NCBI RefSeq assembly: GCF_004000275.1
Contig: NZ_RCIP01000001.1
Coordinates: forward strand, 178,749-242,748
Source: Saccharospirillum alexandrii
GTDB lineage: Bacteria; Pseudomonadota; Gammaproteobacteria; Pseudomonadales; Natronospirillaceae
DNA: 64,000 bases
Direction: 5' to 3'
The notes beneath the pieces were generated by a model, which was not told the DNA's origin, searched no databases, and saw nothing but the letters and a program-made list of their open reading frames with translations. The translations under genes and the position numbers were made by a program. Below, in pieces: positions 17,671 to 29,100 of the stretch; position 1 is the first letter of the stretch, and each line of letters opens with the position of its first letter.

Positions 17671-19104
17671 TCAGCCTTGCAGCTTGCTTTTCAGAATATC
17701 ATTCACCTGGGCCGGGTTGGCCTGGCCTTTGGAGGCTTTCATTACCTGGCCGACAAAAAAACCGAACAGTTTGTCTTTGCCGCTGCGGTAATCGGCCACC
17801 TGGCCGGGGTTGTTGGCGATCACCTCGTCGATCATCGCCTCAATGGCGCCGGAATCGCTGACTTGTTTCAGGCCCTGTGCCTCAATGATCTCGTCCGCTG
17901 AACCTTCGCCCCGGAACATGGCTTCGAACACGGTTTTGGCGATCTTGTTGGAGACGGTGTTGTCCTGAATGCGCTGTATCAGCAGCCCCAGGTCTGCCGC
18001 CGATACCGGGCTGTCGGCGATGTCCTGTTCATAGCGGTTCAACTGGCCGGCCAGTTCACCCATGCACCAGTTGGCGGCCAGCTTGGCGTCTTTGGTGACG
18101 TCGACCACGGCCTCGAAATAATCGGCCATGGCGCGGCTGGCGGCCAATACCGTGGCATCGTAGTCAGAAAGGCCATAGTCGGCCTTGAACCGCTGGATTT
18201 TAGCATCCGGCAGTTCCGGCAGGCGGTCTTTTACGTCCTGAATGTAGGCGTCGTCGATCTCGACCGGCAGCAGGTCGGGTTCGGGGAAATAGCGATAATC
18301 GTTTGCGAACTCTTTCGAGCGCATGCTGCGGGTTTCGTTCTTGTCGGCATCGTACAGCCGGGTTTCCTGGGTAACCGTGCCGCCGTCTTCGATGACATCG
18401 ATATGGCGCTGAACCTCAACGTTGATCGCTTTTTCAACAAACTTGAAGGAGTTGATATTCTTGATTTCGGTCCGGGTGCCGAATTCTGTCTGGCCTTTCG
18501 GCCGCACCGAGACGTTGGCGTCGCAACGCAGGCTGCCTTCAGCCATGTTGCCGTCGGAAATGCCGATGTAGGTAACGATGCTGTGAATTTTCTTCAGGTA
18601 GGCCACGGCCTCCTTGGCCGAGCGCATGTCCGGCTCGGAGACAATCTCCAGCAGAGGCGTACCGGCCCGGTTCAAGTCAATGCCGGTCATGCCCTCGAAG
18701 TCTTCATGCAGGGATTTACCGGCATCTTCCTCCAGGTGCGCCCGGGTCACGCCAATGGTGCGGGTGCTGCCGTCGTCGAGCACGATCTCGACTTCGCCCA
18801 GCCCGACGATGGGGTCATCCATCTGGGTGATCTGATAGCCTTTGGGCAGGTCGGGGTAAAAGTAGTTCTTGCGGTCGAACACCGAGCGTTTGCCAATGTG
18901 CGCATCGATTGCCAGGCCAAAGGCGACCGCCTTGCGCAGGGCGTTCTCGTTGAACACCGGCAAGGCGCCGGGCATGGCCAGATCGACCAGGCTCGCCTGG
19001 GTGTTGGGCTCGGCGCCGTACTGGGTACTGGAGCCGGAGAATATTTTGGATCGGGTTGAAAGCTGAACGTGTATTTCCAGCCCGATTACGGTTTCCCATT
19101 CCAT
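17671..19104 (-). CDS. gatB: Asp-tRNA(Asn)/Glu-tRNA(Gln) amidotransferase subunit B
   Basis: The 477-residue tRNA-binding and kinase subunit of GatCAB, which converts Glu-tRNA(Gln) or Asp-tRNA(Asn) to the amide forms. Family text is unmistakable: [13 protein letters not shown]-type start ([20 protein letters not shown]), [36 protein letters not shown] and the C-terminal YqeY-like tail. The start at 19104 aligns with the family and has GAGGA upstream, while a longer frame to 19149 adds non-conserved residues. It is last in gatC-gatA-gatB, 95 bp after gatA, and is followed by a terminator. Confidence 0.97.
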   Translation of the reverse strand: MEWETVIGLEIHVQLSTRSKIFSGSSTQYGAEPNTQASLVDLAMPGALPVFNENALRKAVAFGLAIDAHIGKRSVFDRKNYFYPDLPKGYQITQMDDPIVGLGEVEIVLDDGSTRTIGVTRAHLEEDAGKSLHEDFEGMTGIDLNRAGTPLLEIVSEPDMRSAKEAVAYLKKIHSIVTYIGISDGNMAEGSLRCDANVSVRPKGQTEFGTRTEIKNINSFKFVEKAINVEVQRHIDVIEDGGTVTQETRLYDADKNETRSMRSKEFANDYRYFPEPDLLPVEIDDAYIQDVKDRLPELPDAKIQRFKADYGLSDYDATVLAASRAMADYFEAVVDVTKDAKLAANWCMGELAGQLNRYEQDIADSPVSAADLGLLIQRIQDNTVSNKIAKTVFEAMFRGEGSADEIIEAQGLKQVSDSGAIEAMIDEVIANNPGQVADYRSGKDKLFGFFVGQVMKASKGQANPAQVNDILKSKLQG

Positions 19105-19199
19105 CTTTGGGTCCTCTGCTGGCAGCGGGCGCTGGGGCCTGCTGCTCACGTGCGATTAATGGATGCGTGTTTGTCGTGCCATTGGCTCAAAAACCTGCC

Positions 19200-20648
19200 T
19201 CAGAGCACCGGCGCCTGCAGATGCCAGTCGGTTGCCTGCTGGTACTGGTGGCCAATGTTCAGCAAGTGACTTTCCTCGAAGTAGTTCCCGATCAGCTGCA
19301 GGCCCACCGGTAACCCACCGACCTGGCCACAGGGCAGGGCCAGAGCGGGCAGGCCTGCCAGGTTGGTCGACAGCGTATAGATGTCTTCAAGGTACATGGC
19401 CACCGGGTCATTGCTTTTCTCACCCAGCGTCCAGGCCGGCGAAGGCGTGGTGGGTGCGAGGATGACGTCAACCTCCTGAAAGCCCGTCTGGAAGTCGTCG
19501 CGAATCAGGCGGCGCAGTTGCTGGGCTTTCTTGTAGTAGGCATCGTAGTAGCCGGCAGATAGCGCGTAGGTGCCAACCAGAATGCGCCGCTGAACTTCCG
19601 CGCCAAAGCCTTCAGCACGGGTGCGTTTGTAGAGGTCTTCCAGGTCTACCGGGTCTTTGCAGCGATAACCGTAGCGAACACCGTCGTAGCGCGACAGGTT
19701 GGTTGAGGCTTCAGCCGGGGCAATGATGTAATAGGCCGGAATCGACAACTCGGTGCGAGGCAGCGAGATTTCCTTGACCGTTGCACCGAGTTTTTCCAGC
19801 TCGCTGACCGCGGCCATCACCGCGGCCCGGATGCCGTCGTTCAGGCCATCGCCGAAATACTCTTTCGGTAAGCCGATGCGCAGGCCCGCCAGGGGTTCGT
19901 TCAGGCGCGCCTGATAATCGTCTGCGGGCCGGTCCATGCTGGTAGAATCTTTCGGGTCAAAGCCAGCAATGGCATTCAGCATCAGCGCCGCATCTTCAGC
20001 CGTTTGCGTCATTGGGCCGCCGCAATCGAGCGATGAGCCGTAGGCGATCATGCCCCAGCGCGAAACCCGGCCATAGGTCGGCTTCAGGCCGGTAATGCCG
20101 GTGAAGGCGGCGGGTTGGCGTATGGAGCCACCGGTATCGGTACCGGTGGCCGCCGCCGCCAGACGCGCTGCCACCGCCGTTGCCGAGCCGCCCGAGGAGC
20201 CACCGGGCACGGTATCCCGATTCCAGGGGTTGCGGGTGGGGCCGTAGTAGCTGGACTCGGTAGAAGACCCCATCGCGAACTCATCGAGGTTGGTTTTACC
20301 GAGCATGACCGCACCAGCACCAGCGAGGCGGGCAGTGACCGTTGACTCATAAGGCGCGATGAAGTTGTCGAGCATGCGAGAACCACAACTGGTGCGCACG
20401 CCCTGGGTGCAAAAAATGTCTTTGTGCGCGATCGGTAGCCCGGTCAGCGGCCCAGCATTGCCGGCGGCGCGCTGTTCATCGGCTGTGGCCGCCTGCGCCA
20501 GGGCTATATCGTCGGTTACGGTAATATAGGCATTGAGGTCGGCGTTGTGCTGCCGGATGCGATCCAGGTAGGCCTGTGTCAGCTCCACGCTGCTGAAATC
20601 GCCCCGGGCCAGACCGGCGGCAAGCTGGGTCAGTGTTTTATCTAACAT
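19200..20648 (-). CDS. gatA: Asp-tRNA(Asn)/Glu-tRNA(Gln) amidotransferase subunit A
   Basis: The 482-residue amidase subunit of GatCAB, which releases ammonia from glutamine. It carries the amidase-signature catalytic elements: the lysine in LPIAHKDIF and the serines in [17 protein letters not shown], within a Gly/Ser-rich region. [18 protein letters not shown] is typical of GatA. The length matches the family. It begins 12 bases after gatC and is followed by gatB, so the three are an operon. Having GatCAB means at least one of glutaminyl- or asparaginyl-tRNA is made by the indirect route, though many gammaproteobacteria also keep GlnRS. Confidence 0.97.
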   Translation of the reverse strand: MLDKTLTQLAAGLARGDFSSVELTQAYLDRIRQHNADLNAYITVTDDIALAQAATADEQRAAGNAGPLTGLPIAHKDIFCTQGVRTSCGSRMLDNFIAPYESTVTARLAGAGAVMLGKTNLDEFAMGSSTESSYYGPTRNPWNRDTVPGGSSGGSATAVAARLAAAATGTDTGGSIRQPAAFTGITGLKPTYGRVSRWGMIAYGSSLDCGGPMTQTAEDAALMLNAIAGFDPKDSTSMDRPADDYQARLNEPLAGLRIGLPKEYFGDGLNDGIRAAVMAAVSELEKLGATVKEISLPRTELSIPAYYIIAPAEASTNLSRYDGVRYGYRCKDPVDLEDLYKRTRAEGFGAEVQRRILVGTYALSAGYYDAYYKKAQQLRRLIRDDFQTGFQEVDVILAPTTPSPAWTLGEKSNDPVAMYLEDIYTLSTNLAGLPALALPCGQVGGLPVGLQLIGNYFEESHLLNIGHQYQQATDWHLQAPVL

Positions 20649-20660
20649 GTCGGGTCTGGC

Positions 20661-20948
20661 TCACTCTATGACTTTGGGGACAAGGTACAGGCCATCGGCC
20701 GCGCTTGGTGCAATGGCCTGGTAGGCATCGCGCTGATTGTGCTCGGTGACGTCATCGGGGCGCAGCCGCGCGGTGGCATCCAAGGGGTTCGACAGCGGCT
20801 CGACACCCTCGGTATCGATCTTTTGCAACTGGTCGGCAAGATCGAGAATGCTCGACAGACTGGTTACAGTGGCGGCCATGGCGTCCTCCGTGACCTGCAA
20901 GCGTGCCAGTTGGGCTACATTTTCCACCTGGGAGCGGTCTAGGCTCAT
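20661..20948 (-). CDS. gatC: Asp-tRNA(Asn)/Glu-tRNA(Gln) amidotransferase subunit C
   Basis: A 95-residue stabilising subunit of GatCAB. The typical pattern is present: [16 protein letters not shown] near the start, then the hinge [23 protein letters not shown] and the C-terminal [16 protein letters not shown], which wraps around GatA. GGAG lies nine bases before the ATG. It is the first gene of gatCAB and diverges from mreB across a 427-bp gap, an order I know from Pseudomonas. Confidence 0.95.
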   Translation of the reverse strand: MSLDRSQVENVAQLARLQVTEDAMAATVTSLSSILDLADQLQKIDTEGVEPLSNPLDATARLRPDDVTEHNQRDAYQAIAPSAADGLYLVPKVIE

Positions 20949-22410
<1,462 letters not shown>

Positions 22411-22491
22411 TGGTCGCCTGCAGTCAGTGCCGGCCTGAAACCGGCCTGACTGCACTGTTCGTGCGACCCGAATTTCATAGGAGAGTCTGTC

Positions 22492-23319
22492 ATCAAAGCG
22501 CTGTTTTCTGCCGGCCCACAGCACGGTTATCGTCTATTGGTAGCTGTGGTGGTCTCTGTCGCGCTGATGGCTCTGGATGCCCGCTACACCCAGGTCGATT
22601 ATCTGCGACAGACCCTGTCTTATCTGGTATCTCCCGTACAATCTCTGATCAGCCTGCCCACCGATATGGTGGAGTGGTCGAGCCGCACTTTCGCCGAGCG
22701 AGATGAGCTGATCGAAGATAACCGTTCACTGAACAATCAGGTGCTCGTGCTCCGGCAGCAGGCGCAGCGGCTGGCCGTGCTTGAAGCTGAAAACGAGCGT
22801 TTGCGTCGTTTGCTGGATGCGACTCCGCGCTTCGAGGCCGACTATCTGACCGCCGAAATGCTCAGTGTCGACCCGGACCCGTTCACTCATCAGGTGATCA
22901 TTAACCGCGGCGCCCAGGATGGTGTTTATGTAGGCCAGGCAGTGCTCGACGCCACCGGGTTGTTTGGCCAGGTGATTCAGGTCAACTCCCTTACTTCCCG
23001 GGTTTTGATGGTGGCGGATGCCAACCATGCGGTTCCGGTGCAAATTAACCGCAACGGCATGCGCAGCATTGTGGTGGGAACCGGTGATCTGAACGTGCTG
23101 GAAATGGAGTTTGTACCCAGCACGGCCGATGTACAGATTGGAGACCTGCTGATCACCTCCGGTTTGGCCGGGCGATTCCCGGAAGGCTACCCGGTCGCTG
23201 AAGTTCAGGCCATCGAATACGATACCGGCGAGCCTTTTGCGACCATTCGCGCCAAACCGCTGGCTGAATTGTCACGCAGTCGAAATTTACTGCTCATCTT
23301 CAAGCGGGAGTCGGAATGA
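22492..23319 (+). CDS. mreC: Rod shape-determining protein MreC, apparent AUC start
   Basis: MreC is a bitopic inner-membrane protein whose periplasmic beta domains scaffold the elongasome. A membrane helix lies near residues 15-35, a coiled coil follows (about 60-105), and then the beta domains with INRGAQDGVYVGQAVLD and GDLLITSGLAGRFPEGYPV. The first ordinary start codon in frame, a TTG at 22537, lacks an SD and would cut into the conserved N-terminus. The codons from 22495 read KALFSAGPQHGYRLL, matching the conserved opening of MreC. The ATC at 22492 aligns with the family's initiator Met and lies six bases after AGGAGAG (22479-22485). A stop at 22447 precedes, with no ATG, GTG or TTG between. 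I therefore call a non-canonical AUC start, giving 275 residues. Confidence 0.85.
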   Translation: MKALFSAGPQHGYRLLVAVVVSVALMALDARYTQVDYLRQTLSYLVSPVQSLISLPTDMVEWSSRTFAERDELIEDNRSLNNQVLVLRQQAQRLAVLEAENERLRRLLDATPRFEADYLTAEMLSVDPDPFTHQVIINRGAQDGVYVGQAVLDATGLFGQVIQVNSLTSRVLMVADANHAVPVQINRNGMRSIVVGTGDLNVLEMEFVPSTADVQIGDLLITSGLAGRFPEGYPVAEVQAIEYDTGEPFATIRAKPLAELSRSRNLLLIFKRESE

Positions 23320-23804
23320 AAACCAAACCCGCCAAGGGCTTGTGGGTGATCGCCCTCAGTTTCTTTATCGCTTATTTGCTTGCCGCGGTTCCGCTGCCAC
23401 AGATGATTGCGCTGGCCAGACCCGACTGGGTTGGTTTGTTTCTTATTTTCTGGGTTCTGGTGTTGCCCGACCGGGTTGGCATTACCGTTGGCTTTTGCGT
23501 GGGCTTGTTGCAAGACGTGGTGTTGGGTACCTATCTTGGGGTGTTTGCTCTGTCGTACAGCGGGCTGGTGTATCTGGTGCTGCTGTTGCATCAACGGCTG
23601 CGCATGTATCCGATCTTACAGCAGGCACTGGTCGTGTTTCTGATCATTGCGGTCAGTCAGTTGCTGGTGCAGTGGTGTCGTGATTTTCTGGGGTCGGGCA
23701 TCACCGGCGAGATGCATTTGCTGCCATCGCTGGTCAGTGCCTTGCTGTGGCCCTGGGTTTACGTCATTTTGCGGGCGTTGCAATTGCGCTTCCGGGTTCA
23801 GTAG
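23316..23804 (+). CDS. mreD: Rod shape-determining protein MreD
   Basis: A 162-residue inner-membrane protein with five to six hydrophobic helices, the membrane partner of MreC in the elongation complex. The segment LARPDWVGLFLIFWVLVLPDRVG and the following GLLQDVVLGTYLGVFALSYS are typical of MreD. It overlaps mreC by four bases (ATGA), so the two are translationally coupled. The gene ends shortly before a short tandem repeat that precedes maf. Confidence 0.93.
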   Translation: MKTKPAKGLWVIALSFFIAYLLAAVPLPQMIALARPDWVGLFLIFWVLVLPDRVGITVGFCVGLLQDVVLGTYLGVFALSYSGLVYLVLLLHQRLRMYPILQQALVVFLIIAVSQLLVQWCRDFLGSGITGEMHLLPSLVSALLWPWVYVILRALQLRFRVQ

Positions 23805-23815
23805 GTGTTGATGCT

Positions 23816-23843
23816 TGCGCTGTGCGCTGTGCGCTGTGCGCCG
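23816..23843. repeat. 7-bp tandem repeat between mreD and maf
   Basis: TGCGCTG occurs three times in a row, followed by a diverged fourth unit TGCGCCG. Four units span 28 bp in the 100-bp gap between mreD and maf. It could vary by slippage but sits outside coding sequence. Confidence 0.7.
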
Positions 23844-23904
23844 TCGCTGCACGCTTTGATCGGCCGGTCGATTTTTGACCTCGTTTTTATTGGAAGGAGT
23901 CTTC

Positions 23905-24507
23905 ATGTCCCTGTACCTGGCTTCACAATCCCCCCGCCGACGTGAATTACTGAGCGGGCTGGGGGTTGAGTTTTCCATTTTGCCTATCGACATTGATGAG
24001 CGCATGCAGTCGCTGGAAAGTGCAGCCGATTACGTCAGCCGGCTGGCCCGCGAAAAGGCGGCCGCCGGGTTGGCGGTTGTTGCAGAAAGGGGCGAATCCG
24101 GTGCCCTGGTGCTGGGCTCCGATACCGCCGTTGTCGTCGACCGGGATATTCTCGGCAAACCGCGCGACCGGGACGATTTTCTCGACATGATGGAACGGTT
24201 GTCTGGTCGGGCGCACGATGTGATGACTGCAGTTGCGTTGGCCAGCCACGATCAGGTGGACGTTGAGGTGGTGACCTCCAGGGTGGTTTTTGCCGAGCTG
24301 ATGCCGGAACAGGCCCGCGCCTACTGGGATACCCAGGAACCCTGTGATAAAGCCGGAGGCTATGCGGTACAGGGGCTGGCCTCGGTGTTTATCAAACGGA
24401 TTGAAGGCAGCTATTCTGCTATTGTAGGTCTACCACTGCGCGAAACGGCCCAGTTGCTGACCCGGCGTGGTGTGACGGTCTGGGATGGAGCCCTGGTGTC
24501 AATCTGA
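23905..24507 (+). CDS. maf: Maf family nucleotide pyrophosphatase (YhdE-like)
   Basis: A 200-residue cytoplasmic Maf protein that hydrolyses dTTP/UTP and modified pyrimidine nucleotides, acting as house-cleaning enzyme. It opens with LYLASQSPRRRELLSGLG, the family signature with the phosphate-binding SxRR, and has VLGSDTAVVVDRDILGKP, SGRAHDVMTAVAL and EPCDKAGGYAVQGLAS. The ATG at 23905 follows GGAAGGAG. It is the fourth gene of the mre-maf-rng cluster, as in Pseudomonas and E. coli. The YhdE (dTTPase) branch is inferred from this context. Confidence 0.94.
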   Translation: MSLYLASQSPRRRELLSGLGVEFSILPIDIDERMQSLESAADYVSRLAREKAAAGLAVVAERGESGALVLGSDTAVVVDRDILGKPRDRDDFLDMMERLSGRAHDVMTAVALASHDQVDVEVVTSRVVFAELMPEQARAYWDTQEPCDKAGGYAVQGLASVFIKRIEGSYSAIVGLPLRETAQLLTRRGVTVWDGALVSI

Positions 24508-24603
24508 TCGGGTGATGGTTACAGTAGAGCGGCCAGACAGTGTGAGCCTGGGGTATTAGCAGTGCGCCAGCGCTTGAATCGACAGGTACGAACAGGCTCA
24601 GTT

Positions 24604-26064
24604 ATGAATTCAGAAATATTGGTAAACGTAACGCCGATGGAGACCCGGGTGGCTGTTGTTGAAAACGGCGCCGTCCAGGAGATATTCATCGAGCGGGAGC
24701 AAACGCGCGGTATCGTCGGCAACATTTACCGGGGCAAGGTGGTTCGGGTCTTGCCGGGCATGCAGGCGGCCTTTGTTGATATTGGTCTGGAGCGGGCGGC
24801 GTTCATTCACGCCTCGGACTTTGACCAGCCCAAACGGGAAGGTGAAGCGCAAAAGTCCATTCAGGCTCTGGTCCGTGAGGGTGAATCGATCACGGTGCAA
24901 GTCATTAAAGACCCCATCGGCACCAAAGGTGCTCGGTTGACGACCCATTTATCGATCCCCTCGCGCTACCTGGTGTACATGCCAGACTCCAACCACATTG
25001 GGGTTTCCCAGCGCATTGACGGCGAAGAGGAGCGTGAACGCCTGCGCGCTCTGGTGGTGAAGGTGAAAGCGGATGAAGGCATCGAAAAGGGTGGGTACAT
25101 TCTCCGAACCGCCGCGGAAGGCATTGGCGAGGCTGAAATCCAGTCGGATCTGAACTATTTGAAGCGTGTGTTCCGGGTGCTGGGCGAGCGCATTGTGGAG
25201 ACCCCGGGGCCGGCCACCATTTACGAAGACCTGCCGCTGTATCTGCGCGTAGCCCGGGATCTGGTGCGTGCCGACGTCGAAAAAATACGCATAGACTCGA
25301 AAGAAACCTACACCAAAGTAATCGACTTCGTGCGCAAGTACACGCCCGAAGTGGAGCCCGTGTTTGAGTATTACCCGGGTGAGCGGCCGATTTTCGATCT
25401 GTTTGCGGTCGAAGATGAAATTCGTCGGGCGCTGGGGCGCAAGGTCGAACTGAAGTCGGGCGGTTACCTGATCATTGACCAGACCGAAGCGATGACCACG
25501 GTTGACGTCAACACGGGTGCCTTTGTCGGGCATCGTAATCTGGAAGAGACGATCTTCAAGACCAATCTGGAAGCCGTGACCACCATCGTGCGCCAACTGC
25601 GCCTGCGTAACCTGGGCGGTATCATCATCATCGATTTTATCGACATGGACGACCCCGAGCATCAGCGCCAGGTGTTGCGCATGCTGGAGAAGTACCTGGA
25701 AAAAGACCATGCGAAAAGCAAGCTGACTGGCGTGTCCGACCTCGGGCTGGTGGAGATGACGCGCAAACGAACCCGCGAAAGCCTGGAACACATGATGACG
25801 GAGACCTGTGCGGTCTGTAACGGTCGCGGTCGTGTTAAAACGCCCCAAACCGTCTGCTATGAAGTGTTTCGGGAAATACTGCGCGAAGAGCGTGCCTACA
25901 ACAACGACCAGTATCTGGTGCTGGCATCGCAGGAAGTCGTCGACCGTCTGCTGGATGAAGAATCCTCCAATCTGGCCGACCTTGAGGAGTTTATCGGCAA
26001 ACCGATTCGGTTTCAGGTTGAGCCCATGTACAGCCAGGAACAATTTGATGTCATTTTGCAGTAG
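24604..26064 (+). CDS. rng: Ribonuclease G
   Basis: A 486-residue endoribonuclease of the RNase E/G family that trims the 5' end of 16S rRNA and some mRNAs. The S1 domain is at about 40-125 (GNIYRGKVVRVLPGMQAAFVDIG), and the 5'-sensor and DNase-like catalytic region includes TVDVNTGAFVGHRNLEETIF and IIIIDFIDMDDPEHQ, with the metal-binding aspartates. The zinc-link cysteines are in CAVCNGRGRVKT. The start at 24604 aligns with E. coli RNase G, and upstream frame residues are not conserved. It follows maf and precedes yhdP. Confidence 0.96.
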   Translation: MNSEILVNVTPMETRVAVVENGAVQEIFIEREQTRGIVGNIYRGKVVRVLPGMQAAFVDIGLERAAFIHASDFDQPKREGEAQKSIQALVREGESITVQVIKDPIGTKGARLTTHLSIPSRYLVYMPDSNHIGVSQRIDGEEERERLRALVVKVKADEGIEKGGYILRTAAEGIGEAEIQSDLNYLKRVFRVLGERIVETPGPATIYEDLPLYLRVARDLVRADVEKIRIDSKETYTKVIDFVRKYTPEVEPVFEYYPGERPIFDLFAVEDEIRRALGRKVELKSGGYLIIDQTEAMTTVDVNTGAFVGHRNLEETIFKTNLEAVTTIVRQLRLRNLGGIIIIDFIDMDDPEHQRQVLRMLEKYLEKDHAKSKLTGVSDLGLVEMTRKRTRESLEHMMTETCAVCNGRGRVKTPQTVCYEVFREILREERAYNNDQYLVLASQEVVDRLLDEESSNLADLEEFIGKPIRFQVEPMYSQEQFDVILQ

Positions 26065-26143
26065 GCAGACGTTCGGTTTGACCCCATTCACCGGCTTTGA
26101 CAGTAATGGCGGTACCACTGCCTTTACGCTGACATATTGACTT

Positions 26144-29100
26144 ATGGCCCGTTATCGCATTCTGAAAGCCCTGGGCACGGTGTTGCTCAAGATTGGCGCG
26201 TTCTGGATACTGTTGGTGGCCGCCTATCTCGCGCTTGGCCGGCAGTTCTTCCCGCACGTCGAACGCTATAACGCCGAACTGGCGTTGTTGCTCAGCGACC
26301 GTCTCAATGCCTCGGTCTCCATTGGCAGTCTCACCGGAGAGTGGCGTCAGTTTAACCCCATCCTGATTGCCGAAGATGTGCACATCAGCTCGACCCTCAG
26401 TGTCGACCGAATGCTGTTGGAACCGGCGCTGATGCAGTCGCTGATAACGCTGTCTCCGGTGTTCAAGCGGTTTGAGCTGACCGGGTTTGAAGCCAATCTG
26501 GAGCAAACCGATGCAGGCTGGAGCTTTGCTGGCGTAAACGCGGGGTCCGGTGCAACCAACACACCGGATATGTCGCTGGAGCGGGTTATCGCGCTGATCC
26601 GCCAGCAACGTGAAGTACGCTTTACCGATATGGCCTTGCACATTGAGCCGCTGCTGTTGCCGGGGATGACCGTTGCAATGGAGTCAGCGCAACTGACCGG
26701 GTCGGGTGACGACAACTGGATGCGTGCTGAAGCCAGTGTCAATTACGATGGCCTGTCGGTGCCCATTGAGTTGCAACTGGAAAGCAGCCGGCGCGACGAT
26801 CAATACGAGGTGGATCTGTATGCCCGGCACGGGGCTTTCGATATGGCACCCTGGCTGCAAGAATGGCTGCCGGATGTGCGCCAGGCCGCTGTAGCGGGCG
26901 AGTACTGGGTGAGCCTGACCCGCGATCAATGGCAATCGATCCAGGCCCGCCTGCAAAGCCCGGCGACCCGTCTCAGCGGCCGCCGCAGTGCCATGGCCCT
27001 GCGCAATCTGGATATGGAGCTGTTTGCCGAGCGAAGTACCGGAGGGGTGGATGTCTGGTTGCACCATTTTTCCCATGACCTGGAGCGGTCCGCCGCTGAT
27101 GAGCCCGAGGTTCAGGGTGAGTTCGTGGCCCGGGCCAGCCTGCGTCAAACTCAGTGGCAGATACAGTGGGATCAATTGCCCCTTGCGCCGATCAGCGCCT
27201 TTCTGGCGGTCAATGATGGCAGTGGTTACTGGGAGCAGGCCTTTCCACAAGCCAGTATTGACCAGGGCAAGGTGTCTTACCGCATCGGTCAGCACGATTC
27301 ATTGCGTATGACGGCGAGTGTCAGGGATGTACGCATGCAACCTTACTCGGGTATCCCGGGTCTGAGCGGTATCAATGGTGAGCTGCGGGCCGAAGGGTCA
27401 CGGGCGCGGCTGACGTTCAACAACAGCGGCGTCGACTTCCAGTTGCCCGCTATTTATGACCAGCCGTTCCTGTTCGAGCGAATCGAGGGGATATTGGATG
27501 CTCGATGGTCGGCCGGTGCGGGTGTGCAACTGGAAGGGCAGCATCGAGCGGCCATTGCCCCCGATGCAACGCAACAAACCCAGGGGGAGTCGGCTCAACC
27601 GCTAACCGGTCACTGGCGGGTTGATCTAGTCAATGGCGGCGACCTGGCGTCCGCTCAGCGCGAAATCGGGTTCCGGCTGGCGGTGGCGACCGACGCAACC
27701 AATGCCAGCTGGGCCAAGCGGCTGACGCCGGATAACCGTTTACCCGACCCGGTCAAACCCTGGATCGTCGATAACATTCAATCGGGCCGGTTTTCGGATC
27801 TGGATTTCTCCTTTGTCGCTGGCTTTCGCAAGGGGCAGATGACCGACAGCGGGCTCGCCCTGGTGACGGATTTCGACGAGGCCGTGGTCCGCTTCAATGA
27901 CGCCTGGCCAGCTATTTCCGGGGGGGCTGGACAGGTTCGGCTAACCCTCGATGACCTGCGCGTTGAAGCGCAACAGGGCACCCTGGCCGGGATAACGCTC
28001 GACAGCGGCCAATTGCACTTGCCATTTGCCGAGCGGCAACTGCTAATCGACCTCGATGTGAGTTCAGACGCGGGCGACGCCCTGGCGCTGTTTCAGCAGG
28101 ACGGGCCGCTCGAGTTTCTGGCGGCCGATGTTGTCAGTGACTGGACACTCACCGGTGATACCCAAGCTGACCTGGAACTCAGAGTGCCGTTGAGCGACGC
28201 GCCGCTGGGTATTGCGCTGACCAGTCAGCTCAGCAATGGCGCGCTTGAACTGACCGACCTGGATCTGACTCTGTCGGCGCTCAATGGTGACATTGGCTAC
28301 AACAGCCAGCGAGGGCTCTACTCGAACCGCCTGGATGGTGAACTGTTCGGCGCCCGGCATCGGGCACAACTGACGTCCGATCTGACCGGGGCTAATGCCC
28401 GGGTCAGTCTCGCGGTTTCCGGTGAAACGCCGCTGGATGCCTGGGGCCGATGGCTTGAAGACCCCTGGCTGGCAGGCCAGCCGTACCGCATTGCCACCGA
28501 TGCACAGCTGGACTTTCTGCCTGGCCAGACCCGCATTGCCCTGACGTCGGATCTGGTCAACCTGCCACTGGCGTTTCCGGCGGCTCTGGGTAAAACAGCA
28601 GAGGCGGCCCGACCGCTCGCGCTGGACCTGGTGTTTACCGATGGCGAAGGGCTGGGTATCTCCGGTCATTACAACGAGGTGGTGCAATGGGCATTCGACG
28701 TCTCACCTGATAGCCAGCTTGAGGCGGGAACCGTGGCCCTGAACACGCCGCTGGAGCGGCGGATTCAAAGCGGGATTTATGTCGATGCACTTCTGCCCGA
28801 GGCGGACATCGATCAATGGCGCGACGCCTTGCAAGCTGTCAGTGACGTTTATCGGGAGGCCGGGTCTCCCCTGGTGGCGCTCGGTGCAGAGGCGAGTGCG
28901 CAACCGATTCGCGAAGTGAATTTGCGCGGTGCACTGTGGCGCGGTCAAGGGTTGAACTGGACTCAACCCCGCATTCAGATACTCAGTAGTGATGAAGGCT
29001 GGCTGGCAACGCTGGAAGCCCGGGAGCTCAGTGGCCGGGTGTTGATCCCGTTCAACGGCGATCCGCATTTCGCTGACTTTGATTTTGTGAACATCAACCG

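Noticed and set aside
24949-26118. A 389-codon open frame on the minus strand across rng
   Set aside because: It is the complement of a strongly conserved RNase G gene, has no ribosome site and no recognisable protein text; long antisense frames are common in this GC-rich DNA.
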